Part shown: one piece after another, positions 18,468 to 27,900 of the stretch | Position numbering within the stretch: the stretch's first letter is position 1 | Layout: each line of letters starts with the position of its first letter | DNA from: Vibrio sp. Y2-5 | Lineage (GTDB): Bacteria; Pseudomonadota; Gammaproteobacteria; Enterobacterales; Vibrionaceae | Direction of reading: 5' to 3' | DNA: 64,000 nt | NCBI RefSeq assembly: GCF_014596725.1 | Contig: NZ_JACVEG010000002.1 | Span: 186,001 to 250,000 of the forward strand | The notes under the pieces: model-generated | What the model was told of the DNA's origin: nothing | The model's database searches: none | What the model saw: only the letters and a program-made list of their open reading frames with translations | Made by a program: the position numbers and the translations under genes

Positions 18468-19283
18468 TCACTCTGTCAAACGTAATATTAAGTTACCATC
18501 TTCAACAGACACATTAGATGACCTAAAAGTCGATGCATTATCTTCAAATGTCCAGTTAGCGGTTCCCCATCTATTAGTGTCTAAAAAGTTACTGTTAAAG
18601 TCATCACGCCAAGAAAGTACGAAATTGTCCGTTGATGAGTCATATTGATAATACTCAATCCAATCGACTTCTTGCTGTAATGGCAAGTTATTTAAATTGA
18701 ATTCCCCAGCCCAAGAGACAGATTTTGAGACCCAAATATTCATTCGGTAGGTTTGTGGCGTATTGATGAGATCCCTTACTTGCTGAGAGTTAGCCGCGAG
18801 TTCCTGATGTAATTGAACCCCGTCCACCAACCAAGTCACTTCATTTGGTGTCCAAATCAAGGTGTATTCATGAAAGCTTTCTATATCATTAATTTTAAAG
18901 CTATTCTCGGATTGAATTTGCGAATCGGATGTTCCAGTAATAATGTTGGTTTGCAAAAGGTCTTTCGACTTTCCAATAGATTCAATATCGATTTCACGCC
19001 AAGGTATACCACCAGCCCAAGAATCATTATCGTATAGGAAGAATGAAGAAATGACCCCAGGTTTAGAGACCATTTTCATTCGAATAACAAACTTTCCGTA
19101 CAATACTTTATCGCTATCAAATCCATAAACTTCAGCGCCATATACAGAGCGTTCAGGTGCGTTTACTGAGGTTTTAACATCACCAGCATAAGTACCTTCG
19201 TTACCTGCACTATCGCCTCCATTGCATGCGGTTACAACAACAGAAATACCAACAGCCATTATGAGTCTTAATATAAAAATCAT
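18468..19283 (-). CDS. GH16-family beta-glucanase lipoprotein
   Basis: A 271-residue protein with a lipoprotein signal (VVVTAC, lipid-modified Cys20) and then a GH16 jelly-roll domain. The catalytic motif is REIDIES: Glu97 as nucleophile, Asp99, and Glu101 as acid/base. This tight ExDxE spacing is that of licheninase-type GH16 enzymes; classic laminarinases and agarases have an extra residue (ExDxxE). WTPNEVTWLVDG is another family segment. It therefore probably cuts mixed-linkage or similar beta-glucans at the cell surface or in the periplasm. It lies 97 bases downstream of the lipoprotein at 19381-20649 on the same strand, with a hairpin between, so both shared and separate transcription are possible. 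Confidence 0.85.
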   Translation of the reverse strand: MIFILRLIMAVGISVVVTACNGGDSAGNEGTYAGDVKTSVNAPERSVYGAEVYGFDSDKVLYGKFVIRMKMVSKPGVISSFFLYDNDSWAGGIPWREIDIESIGKSKDLLQTNIITGTSDSQIQSENSFKINDIESFHEYTLIWTPNEVTWLVDGVQLHQELAANSQQVRDLINTPQTYRMNIWVSKSVSWAGEFNLNNLPLQQEVDWIEYYQYDSSTDNFVLSWRDDFNSNFLDTNRWGTANWTFEDNASTFRSSNVSVEDGNLILRLTE

Positions 19284-19346
19284 ATATATCCCAAGATTGC
19301 GAATAAGAGAGTAATAGAATAAAAATCGATAACTAAATTTTGAATG

Positions 19347-19375
19347 AAAAGAGCCAATTCAATATTGGCTCTTTT
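19347..19375 (-). terminator. Terminator after the two-domain lipoprotein gene
   Basis: 12-bp perfect stem AAAAGAGCCAAT/ATTGGCTCTTTT with a 5-base loop; T-rich in both directions. It may attenuate read-through into the GH16 gene. Confidence 0.8.
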
Positions 19376-19380
19376 ATGAT

Positions 19381-20649
19381 TTAAAGCTTAATGCAATCCG
19401 AAGCACCAGATATATTCTTAGCGTTAATGAACGCTATATTAGTAAATGAAAACTCTAACCCAACCATCGAGTCCCACTGACCAGATAAATAGGCAGCCTT
19501 TTTAGTTGAAGTTAAATAAGTGTCACTAGGGGCTAGGCTACTGACAGGCAGGTTACAGCGATACCAACCACCATTTGCCGGAACAAGAGAGTTATCGACA
19601 AAGTAAAAATCGGAATTGTTATCAGCGCTACTACCGTCCATTTTTATCTGTAAATTCGGCGAATTCCCATAGTTGTCAACTTTAATATCAATTGTCATAT
19701 AACCAGCAGCATAGAAACTGGAGAAATCCCGTTCATTTCCACTACTAGCTTCGAAGAATATGCCACCATTAGCTGGGAAGGATAAATGTACAACTTGTCC
19801 ACTTTCTGTTTTCGTACTCGTAAAATCATCTAGTACAAAATCTCCCAATATGTATTTATCACTGATATCCGTCGCTAAAGATTTATCACCCGTGTAGTAA
19901 ATACTAAGGTCCCCAGCGGCCAACGCTGCAGGATTGTTGACGCTTGAACTATTAGTACACGAAGTTGCATCAACAACTGGTGTAAATTCAGATTTTTCTT
20001 TGTAGGCAATATCGGTAATTTCAAAACTGTATGCTTTACTTGATTCCATAAAGAACGGTGTAGCAACACTCTCTAATGAAAAATCATCCATACCAGGACC
20101 TGGTTTCATACACTTGATGGGTATAGAAATGTTTTCCCAATCATTGGTATGGTTGATATATCCATTTAACGAGAACACTTTACGATTAGGCCAGCCATTA
20201 TCAATAGCTACTGTTAGATCATCGGGCACTGCGCTTTTGGAGCGAACTTTAAACTCCAAGTAACCAGACTCAAAACTAGAAAAGTCTTCTTTTTGCTCTC
20301 CCGCTTGCAACATCAGCGAACCCGATGCAACACCTTTAATCTCAACATCTATTGTATCGTTGGTACCATTGTTATTAATTAGACCTGCATTGATATCTGA
20401 TGAACTCACATAAGCTTCAGTAACGACTGTGCTGCTATATTTATCGGTTGCAGATAAGATCAGCGCCTTATATGGGCTATCAACAGCGTTAACACCAAAT
20501 AAGTTGAAGACCTTTCCGGATGAACCTGAAGAACCGGAAACAGAATCGACATCGGATTTTTTCTTTTCATCACCACAACCTGCAAGTAAAAATGGAAGTA
20601 TTGCTATGGCAATCAGTTTCTTATTTAGGTTACTCATCTTCACGCTCAT
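19381..20649 (-). CDS. Lipoprotein with two tandem carbohydrate-binding-like domains
   Basis: A 422-residue protein with lipobox LLAGC (Cys25), a Ser/Gly linker, and two related domains of about 170-180 residues. Each copy contains DFSSF followed by GY and a beta-rich stretch (DFSSF at 122-126 and 308-312), then a Cys (180, 365), an aromatic FEITDIAY or FSFTNIAF strand, and a closing Cys (231, 419) that could form a disulphide. No catalytic motif is visible. The pattern recalls the beta-sandwich binding domain fused to the C-terminus of ExoP-type GH3 glucosidases, which the GH3 enzyme of this locus lacks. It is likely a surface or periplasmic glucan-binding partner. The start is uncertain: MSVKM (20649) or the second Met (20637). 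Confidence 0.7.
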   Translation of the reverse strand: MSVKMSNLNKKLIAIAILPFLLAGCGDEKKKSDVDSVSGSSGSSGKVFNLFGVNAVDSPYKALILSATDKYSSTVVTEAYVSSSDINAGLINNNGTNDTIDVEIKGVASGSLMLQAGEQKEDFSSFESGYLEFKVRSKSAVPDDLTVAIDNGWPNRKVFSLNGYINHTNDWENISIPIKCMKPGPGMDDFSLESVATPFFMESSKAYSFEITDIAYKEKSEFTPVVDATSCTNSSSVNNPAALAAGDLSIYYTGDKSLATDISDKYILGDFVLDDFTSTKTESGQVVHLSFPANGGIFFEASSGNERDFSSFYAAGYMTIDIKVDNYGNSPNLQIKMDGSSADNNSDFYFVDNSLVPANGGWYRCNLPVSSLAPSDTYLTSTKKAAYLSGQWDSMVGLEFSFTNIAFINAKNISGASDCIKL

Positions 20650-20986
20650 ATTAGTTATAATTTATAACAATCAGTAATCAATACTTTATAAAAAGCACTT
20701 AAATTACTCGCTAATTTTTATTTGGGAATGCAACTCCCCACTTAGTAAAAATCTGTTTGATGACTAGTTATGGATAAATAAAAACACGTCCACAATAAGA
20801 CACACTTAAACCATTAATAGGAAAAAGAGTTCACCTTAATGCAATGAGTTAATAAAATTATACTTGTTTTGAATAATGAAAATAAAAACGCAATTATTTA
20901 CGATAGCCAATCCATGTCTAATCATGAAATCCGAATATTAAAACCTATCTCTACCTATGGAAGAGACTTAGCCGTTTATATATTTT

Positions 20987-21048
20987 CTAATACCATTCTA
21001 TTAATTAGTACAGATGAAAATGTAAACAAAGAAATGGTATGGTATTAG
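20987..21048. repeat. Inverted repeat CTAATACCAT / ATGGTATTAG
   Basis: 10-bp arms at 20987-20996 and 21039-21048 enclose 42 bases. The right arm is preceded by a second ATGGTAT. Short intergenic elements with terminal GGTATTA-like arms occur in marine gammaproteobacteria, so this could be a small miniature element or a regulatory stem. Confidence 0.4.
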
Positions 21049-21061
21049 TACACAAATTCGA

Positions 21062-21071
21062 TAAACGTTTC
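21062..21071. promoter_or_regulatory. Candidate LacI-family operator core TAAACGTTTC
   Basis: Palindromic AAACGTTT with a central CG, as in LacI/GalR operators. A near-identical copy, AAAACGTTTC, lies at 16191-16200 upstream of the chemoreceptor. The assignment to the adjacent regulators is inference. Confidence 0.35.
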
Positions 21072-21471
21072 ATTAGTCTTATTCTTGCTCTTTATCTGAT
21101 TTGTTCATAGAGACAAAACTCACACAGCCTATCTTATACGTGCAACAAATTTGATGGTTAAGCCAAGGGTTTAATTTAACTATTTGTTTTTAATGTTATT
21201 TATACAAACTTAACCAAGAAAAACTTCTTCCAACACCAGAAAAAACTTAAGTATAAAGCATCGAATTAGTGATCAACCTCTATTTTAATCCTTATGTTTT
21301 TTAGTAAACATCAGTATTCAAATCCTCTCGTTTTCAAAAATGAGTGGAAAAACCAACCATATAATTCGGTAAATTTGAGTTTTAATGGTTTTAAACCCAT
21401 AATTGGGAACTCATTTATGGAAATCGAAAAATGACATATTCATCATAAATATTTTGATTAAGTGAACGTTA

Positions 21472-22473
21472 ATGAAGAAACCTACGATATATGACATTGC
21501 TCGACTAGCAGGCGTTTCTGTGAGTACGGTATCTCGCTATAGCAACCGCAAAGCATATATTTGTAAAGATAAAGTAAGAGCCATCGAACAAGCTATGTTT
21601 GAACTCAACTTTAAACCTAAAAATACAAAAATAAGTACTAATCGACTGAGAAGTATGAAAATTGGAGTCGTTATTCCAACGTTCGATAATTCTTATTTTT
21701 CTTGTATCTTAAATGGCATGAATCATTGGGCACAAAATAGTGCTTACAGTTTGAGAATTGAAAGCTCTAATTTCTCTAAAGTTCGCGAGCAAAAAACAAT
21801 CAAACAAATGATGGATGTGGGTGTGGATGCTTTAGTATTGATCGTCAACTTATCTTCAGAAGACGAAATCAAACAACTGGTTGGAGACTTACCCATCCTT
21901 GTTGTTGCTGGCAGTAATTTAGGCACACTCCCGAGCATAAAAATAGATAATGTTATTGCTGGTAGCATTGCTACAAATCATTTAATCCAACTTGGACACA
22001 CAAAAATCGTCCATGCTCATGGTCGTTTGGATGAAGGTCCAGATGCAGGTGACCGTTTAAAAGGCTATAAAAAGAGTTTGCTGGAAGCGGGATTAAACGT
22101 TGATGAAAATCTCATTGTTAACGGTGGTTATTACTTCGAATATTCATATCAAGCGATAAATGAACTGTTAAGCAGAGGAATTGAGTTCACTGCCGTTTTT
22201 GCCGCCAATGACTTAAGTGCGTACGGCGTTATTCAGGCATTGAAAGAACACGAATTAGGCATTCCAGAAGACGTGTCTGTAATTGGTTTCGACGACTTAT
22301 ATACTTCTGCGATCTGTAACCCCTCACTAACAACCATTCGCCAACCTTTATATGAGATGGGGGAGCTGGCGATGCAGTATATTTGCGACTTAACGAGTAT
22401 GAATGCTTCTATTCCCCACGTCCCTCCTGTAGAGCTCATCAAGAGGGAAAGTTCAGGGCCAGTTAAGAGCTAA
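21472..22473 (+). CDS. LacI-family transcriptional regulator
   Basis: A 333-residue regulator with an N-terminal LacI helix-turn-helix (TIYDIARLAGVSVSTVSRYS) and a periplasmic-binding-protein-like effector domain from about residue 62 (MKIGVVIPTFDNSYFSCILNGM), with VFAANDLSAYGVIQALKEH and SVIGFDDLYTSAICNPSLTTIRQP near the end. It is closely related along its whole length to the LacI gene that faces it at 22563-23591. It probably controls the glucan genes beside it, with a sugar as inducer. In the recognition region most LacI proteins have SRVLN; here SRYSN, and the partner has SRYFN. Confidence 0.9.
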   Translation: MKKPTIYDIARLAGVSVSTVSRYSNRKAYICKDKVRAIEQAMFELNFKPKNTKISTNRLRSMKIGVVIPTFDNSYFSCILNGMNHWAQNSAYSLRIESSNFSKVREQKTIKQMMDVGVDALVLIVNLSSEDEIKQLVGDLPILVVAGSNLGTLPSIKIDNVIAGSIATNHLIQLGHTKIVHAHGRLDEGPDAGDRLKGYKKSLLEAGLNVDENLIVNGGYYFEYSYQAINELLSRGIEFTAVFAANDLSAYGVIQALKEHELGIPEDVSVIGFDDLYTSAICNPSLTTIRQPLYEMGELAMQYICDLTSMNASIPHVPPVELIKRESSGPVKS

Positions 22474-22562
22474 AGTACCCTACAGCATAGTTCATGTTTT
22501 TCATTGAGAAACCTCACCTCACTGCTTAAATGGAAATGAATGTGCTCCGAAAGACAGATGGA

Positions 22563-23591
22563 TCAGAGAGTTTCTACCCAACAGTAAATTGGAGCGCTAG
22601 ATGTGCTATCTCTAGTTACAACTTTTAATTCCAAAGGCCCAAAGTGTATTTCACGATCAGAAATGAGATCCAGCATCGTCGGAATGGCTGTTTTTCCCAT
22701 TTCATGCAGAGGCTGCCGGACAGTAGTCAGTTTGGGGTAAAACGTTGAGGCAACTGGACAATCATCAAATCCTATTACTGATACTTGTTCGGGGACTCTT
22801 ATCCCATTTTTCAGTAGTGTTTGAATCGCTCCCAGTGCACTTAGATCATTAGCCGCAAATACCGCCGTAAAAGGCACCTTTTGATCGATTAAACTCTGTA
22901 TAGCTCGAGAAGAAAGCGAGGCTCTATAACCTCCATTCAAAATGAGATTTTCATCAATATCGATTCCCGCTGAATTTAAACTCGCTTTATAACCTTCCAT
23001 GCGTCCTATCGAGTCTCTATTGCCAATCTCATCGCTATAGAGGTGTACTATTTTTTGATGACCAAGACTAATAAGGTAATCCGTTGCTAGTTTCCCTCCC
23101 ATAACGTTATCCACTCTTAGACACGGATAACTGCTATCTTCAGCACCCGCCAGAATTAAAACGGGCAAATCACCAACCAGACTACGAACCTCTTCTTCAA
23201 ATAAGCTACTCACCGTTAAAATTAAGCCATCCACGCCTTGGCTAAGTATCTTTTGAATAACACGTTTTTCTCGTTCTTTCTCCCAATGTGTCGTTTCAAT
23301 TAAAAGCCTATATGCGCTGTTTTGAATTGCAGGTTCCATCCCAGCTAGAACCATACTGATAAAAGAGCTATCAAATGTCGGAATCACCAATCCAATCAGT
23401 TTTTCCTTGTGTTTTCGTCCGTTCATAGAAGCTTTTGAGATAAAACCCAAACTCTCAATAGCCTCCTCGATAGCGACAATTTTATCTTCAGCAAGATAAG
23501 CACTTCTATTGAAATATCTCGAAACTGTACTTACTGAAACGTTAGCAAGTTTCGCAACATCGGTTGCTGTTGGCTTTTTCATAACAGACAT
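22563..23591 (-). CDS. LacI-family transcriptional regulator, paralogue of the adjacent one
   Basis: A 342-residue LacI-type repressor: helix-turn-helix ATDVAKLANVSVSTVSRYF, hinge, then an effector domain with LIGLVIPTFDSSFISMVLAG, VDGLILTVSSLFEEEVRSLV, VFAANDLSALGAIQTLLKNG and SVIGFDDCPVASTF. It shares many blocks with the convergent LacI gene (VGDLPxLxxAG, VPFTAVFAANDLSA, TxRQPLxEMG), so the two arose by duplication. It lies between the glucan locus and the cellulose operon and could control either. The start at 23591 is preceded by ACGG; a second Met lies 9 bases further in. Confidence 0.9.
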   Translation of the reverse strand: MSVMKKPTATDVAKLANVSVSTVSRYFNRSAYLAEDKIVAIEEAIESLGFISKASMNGRKHKEKLIGLVIPTFDSSFISMVLAGMEPAIQNSAYRLLIETTHWEKEREKRVIQKILSQGVDGLILTVSSLFEEEVRSLVGDLPVLILAGAEDSSYPCLRVDNVMGGKLATDYLISLGHQKIVHLYSDEIGNRDSIGRMEGYKASLNSAGIDIDENLILNGGYRASLSSRAIQSLIDQKVPFTAVFAANDLSALGAIQTLLKNGIRVPEQVSVIGFDDCPVASTFYPKLTTVRQPLHEMGKTAIPTMLDLISDREIHFGPLELKVVTRDSTSSAPIYCWVETL

Positions 23592-23887
23592 TTGTACCGT
23601 AACTTGTTTAGATAATCGGATTTACTACAGGCTAGTTAGATTAATGAAATGAACAACGAAACGGTAGTAACATCGTCTAGATTTTGTACTTTATGTGTTT
23701 GAATATCACATATTTTCTAACCAAGCTGGATGTTATGAACATAGAGTTAATCAGTCTTAGGGCGGCTCAGCTACGGTATGGCGGTTAACATCTACAACCA
23801 CCACATGCAATCGGTTAAGCCAAGTATACGAGCCCTCTATAATGGAGTTCGAAACCAGAAGCAGCCATAGGGACATTAATCCCCAAC
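23592..23887. other. Intergenic region between LacI gene and bcsZ
   Basis: About 300 bases. A plus-strand frame ending at a TAG at 23869-23871 encodes a stretch including SYGMAVNIYNHHMQSVKPSI, which has the feel of a transposase tail but which I cannot assign. No ribosome-binding site precedes it. No convincing terminator for the bcs operon was found here. Confidence 0.3.
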
Positions 23888-24895
23888 TTAAAAACCGTCG
23901 TTAGCTAGAGCGACCAATAATTTCAAGCTTGCGGAATAGTAATCATCACTAGTTCTTAACTTAGTCGCGTCGCTGCTAAGTTGATTCATAGTGTAATCTC
24001 GCACCGCCAACAGTCCGCCTCGCATTGGATAATTTGCTACTTCATGGTTGGCCATATTTTCCCATGCTGGCGTTTTCAAACGTGAGTAACCAGAAAACCA
24101 AGATTGCCAACGGCCTAACAGTGGGTTATCCGCACGATCCCACTTCATATAAAGAGGAACGCGAATCGCATCATAGCTGACTCGCGCTGGCCATTTTGTT
24201 GCTGGTGCTGTCTTTCCGTCCGCATAAAGTGTTATCCAGTCTGTCGGTATGCGGTGTTGTCCCCAATCAATGTCGCTCATCAACTGCTGAGAATCCTCAA
24301 TCAAGGTCCACAAGTTAGCTAGATAGCTACGTTCAGCGAAGTCGCGCCAAGCAGGGAAGATGAAATAGGAAGGGTTTAAGGTTATCGAGTCTTGCGCGGT
24401 AAAACCGCTGCGCCCAGGAAGCATCACTTTACGACCTGCAAAGTCTATAACTGTATGATTGAGCACCGCGCGAACAATGCGATCCGACTCAGTTAAATAA
24501 GGTTTATGATTCCAGCGTTGCCCAGCTTTTAGTAGCGCCCATGCGATCAACACATCGCCATCGGAGGCATTGTTTTTATCTTCGATAGGGTCAGCAATCA
24601 CTGGGTTATAACGCCAGTAAAACAGGCCGGATTTTTGATCTTTAAGATGGGAATGAGTCCATCCCCAAATCTTGTCAAACGATGTTTTGTCATTCGCCCC
24701 AACAGCAAACAGCATAGAAAAGCCCTGACCTTCGGTATGACTGATATTGCGATTACCACTGTCCAAAATTCGGCCGTCAGGCGCCATAAAGCGTTGTTTA
24801 AACGTGGTCCAGTCAAGTGAAGAGGCACTGGCAGAGCTAATACCACAAAGCATCAACAGCCAAACTTTGAGCATCGGTTTGTAGAGCTTGAACAT
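23888..24895 (-). CDS. bcsZ: Cellulose-operon endoglucanase BcsZ, GH8
   Basis: A periplasmic endo-beta-1,4-glucanase of family GH8 that trims nascent cellulose and is needed for normal export. The signal peptide ends at SSASA. The catalytic acid lies in SHTEGQGFSMLFAVGAND, the acidic partner in NNASDGDVLIAWALLKAG, and VSYDAIRVPLYMKW is another family block. The true start is uncertain: ATG 24895 gives a standard signal peptide (MFKLYKPMLKV); in-frame ATGs at 24907 and 24961 are also possible, and AAAGGG abuts the 24907 codon too closely. It is the last gene of the bcs operon, after bcsC, whereas the E. coli order is bcsZ then bcsC. Confidence 0.9.
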   Translation of the reverse strand: MFKLYKPMLKVWLLMLCGISSASASSLDWTTFKQRFMAPDGRILDSGNRNISHTEGQGFSMLFAVGANDKTSFDKIWGWTHSHLKDQKSGLFYWRYNPVIADPIEDKNNASDGDVLIAWALLKAGQRWNHKPYLTESDRIVRAVLNHTVIDFAGRKVMLPGRSGFTAQDSITLNPSYFIFPAWRDFAERSYLANLWTLIEDSQQLMSDIDWGQHRIPTDWITLYADGKTAPATKWPARVSYDAIRVPLYMKWDRADNPLLGRWQSWFSGYSRLKTPAWENMANHEVANYPMRGGLLAVRDYTMNQLSSDATKLRTSDDYYSASLKLLVALANDGF

Positions 24896-24967
24896 CAATT
24901 CATTCATCCCTTTGATACAAAATAAGCAGAGTACTGTGGAAGATACTCTGCTTATCATCATGCTAGA

Positions 24968-27900
24968 TTAATAGTCTTGGAAAGACTGACGTAATGAGAG
25001 CTGCGCTTTTGACTCGTTGTAATCACCGAATGTGTCATAAGCGACTTTAGCTTCTAGCGTTAAATCACGCTTAATTTTGTAGCCCAGTCTCGCTTGGAAA
25101 CTGTACCCAATACCGTCAGTGCTCTCTCCGCTGTATCGCGCCTCTTTTGCCCAACCCGAGCGAACGTAGGACTCCAAGGTTGATTGCATTGCTGATTGTC
25201 CAGGGAAGTAGTTGGCTTCATCCTGACTATAAGACTGGTAACCCAATGCGCCGCCAATACCCAAACTCAACTTCGAAAACTCCTGCGTATATTCCACAGG
25301 GAAAGAGACGCTGACATAGTTCTGCGGGCTAAAGTAGCCACCATGCCCAAAACTGTAGTAGCTGAGGTTTTCTTCGAAATTCTGATAACTGATGTGTGAG
25401 CCGATCTGCAGCTCTCTGTCATCCGCTTTAAGAGGACGCAAGTACATGCCTGCTTCTACTTTAACCGCATCGTTATCTTCGACATTGCGGCCAGCATAAC
25501 GCCACACGCCACCGCCAGCATAGTAACCTACATCACCATCATCGTAATTCAGTTGAATGTTGATGCCGTTTTGCGTCACTTGTCCCCAGTATTGACCTGA
25601 GAAACTGTCTTTCATGCCTACATACGAAAGCATGCTGTCTTTTACTGCTCTGCGTTCTAGAGAGAAGGACAGTTTAGTGTAATCACCTAACGGGGCAATC
25701 ACTTTTGCACCGCCGACTAACGTGCTCAACTCTGTACCAAGCGGCGTAGTGCCGATATCTAACTGGTAATACTGATCTCGCAATGACATTGCCAGTTCAA
25801 CGCCACTTTGACGTTGTCCACCTTGAGAATCAACATCAGGTAATGTGTCGCCATTTAACGAAGAAACACCTTCTGTTTCAGCTACCTGCCCCTGAATTAA
25901 TGCACCTGTACCAAAACGGCGGTTTGCATCACCAGAAGAGGTACCTGCATCCAGAGTTACTGGCGCAACATTTATCGCAAATCGTGCGTCACCAAAAGGT
26001 ACTGTCGACCATTCCATAGGAGCGCGAGCTTCAGTCAGTCGGCTAAGTCCGTTTTCACCGTCACGTCCACGAATTTCAATGCCACCTTGAACCCAGCTAG
26101 ATGTGCGATCAGATATTTGCATCATTAAACGGTTCACATCTGCCAGTGTCTGCTGCTCTGATGTTGGCTGAGGAAGATCCGCACGTTGATTGATATACGC
26201 CCCGTTAGCGGATGTTTGCGCGCTCACCTGCCAAGGCATTGTCGTACCATATACAGATGGAGCGACATTAGAATTTTCAGCACCTTGTGAAGTAGCAAAT
26301 GGATTATCTGCCATCACCAACCCGCCAACCATAGGCGAAGTGCTCGCATGAGTAGACTGCAAACCAAGTAACTGTGCACGAGCTTGACGCAAATTAGCCA
26401 TTGCCTGAGCGTGCTTGCCTTGCGCTTCATCAATACGCGCAATTAACAGCAGACGCGATGGAGATTTCACCTGCTGCAACTGTTCTGATAACTCACGCGC
26501 TTTGCCCGCTTCACCTTTTACCAAAGCGATATTGATTGCGCCAACCAGTGCATCTTGTTCTGGTGTGTCTTGTTGATTATCCAACAGATATTGATAGACC
26601 ACTTCTGCTTGATCATTCAGCTTACCGCTTTGATACAAACGTCCCATGGCTAACATCAGATCTTTGCTTGTCGGATCGGTTTGCAGTGCGGCAGTCAACA
26701 TGTCATAAGCTGGCGCATACTGGCCTTGCTCACGTAATGTATCCGCTTGGTTAATCACATACACATTGCGTGCTCGTGCAAGTTGCAAAGGCGTACTGTT
26801 GGCAATAATTTGTGGATGATTCAGCAGATCTTGTGCTTGCTGTTTCAGTCCTGCTTGATATAGCACCGAAACCTGGTCTGCATAGTCACCCGCATTCCCT
26901 TCAATACCTCGAGCTTGACTCGCATCAACCACATCGATGGCAAGATCAACATCTCTTGTTTTCATCAGTAGTTGAGCAAGCTTACCAGCCCAAATTGGCT
27001 TTTCGATAGCTTGTGACTGCATCGCTTTTAGCGATTCTCGAGCTTGAGCAATTTGCCCGTGAGTAATATGAGAGCTCGCTAACTCCAAATCGAGATAGAA
27101 TTTTGACTCTTTGTACAAAGCGTTGGCTTGAGAATTTCGCTCAGACTCTGGAATACGAGATAGTAAAAGATTGGTTTGCTTCCACTTTTCCTGACCTGAG
27201 TAATAAAGCCCCGCCACATACAAATCTTCGCTACTGGCTTGCTCACTTTCTAATGAGGCAATAATCCCTTGGGCGGCAACTGCATCACCTTGTTGCAGGT
27301 AAAGACGAGCCAACTCCAATCGAAGCCAAGGGTTGTTCGGTAAACGCTGAAGGCCGTTATCCAGAATCACAATCGCGGTTTCGATGTTGCCTGCATCTAC
27401 CGCCATTTTGGCCAGATCACGGATATTGCTATAGCTATCGGCTTTACGGATTCGACTCTGGACTTGCTGCGGCAGAGAACTCAACAAGTTCTTCGCTTTA
27501 TCAGTCTGGTTTTGCTCAGCATAAACATAATATAGAGCTTCTTTGGCAGCCTGATTGTTCGGTTCTTCATCCAAAACTTTAAGTAGCAGTGCTTCAGCTT
27601 GCGCGTAGTCGCCGTTATGACGTAATACATCCGCTCGGAACAGTTTCGCTCCGCGTCCAGCGTCACCTTTGCGCTTGGTTAACGGCGCACTTAATTCTAA
27701 CGCCTGTGCAGTGTTGCCCGCTTGATAGGCGGATTTTGCCTGTTCTAACTGAGCAAGAAATTGTGCTTCGCTGGCTTGTTCACGTCTCTTATTGGCTTGA
27801 TTTCCACCCTGAGCAGCAGAGCGTTTAAGGTAATCTGCGGCTTTTGAGTAGTCGCCTTTGTTCAGTGCCACATAACCGATACCGGCTAAAGCGTCTGCAT

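Larger units (their letters stand above)
20650..21471. other. Long AT-rich divergent regulatory region
   Basis: 822 bases between the lipoprotein gene and the LacI gene with no supported coding sequence. It contains an inverted repeat at 20987-21048 and a LacI-type palindromic core at 21062-21071; both are described separately. Promoters for both divergent genes must lie here. I see no RNA gene or riboswitch. Confidence 0.5.
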
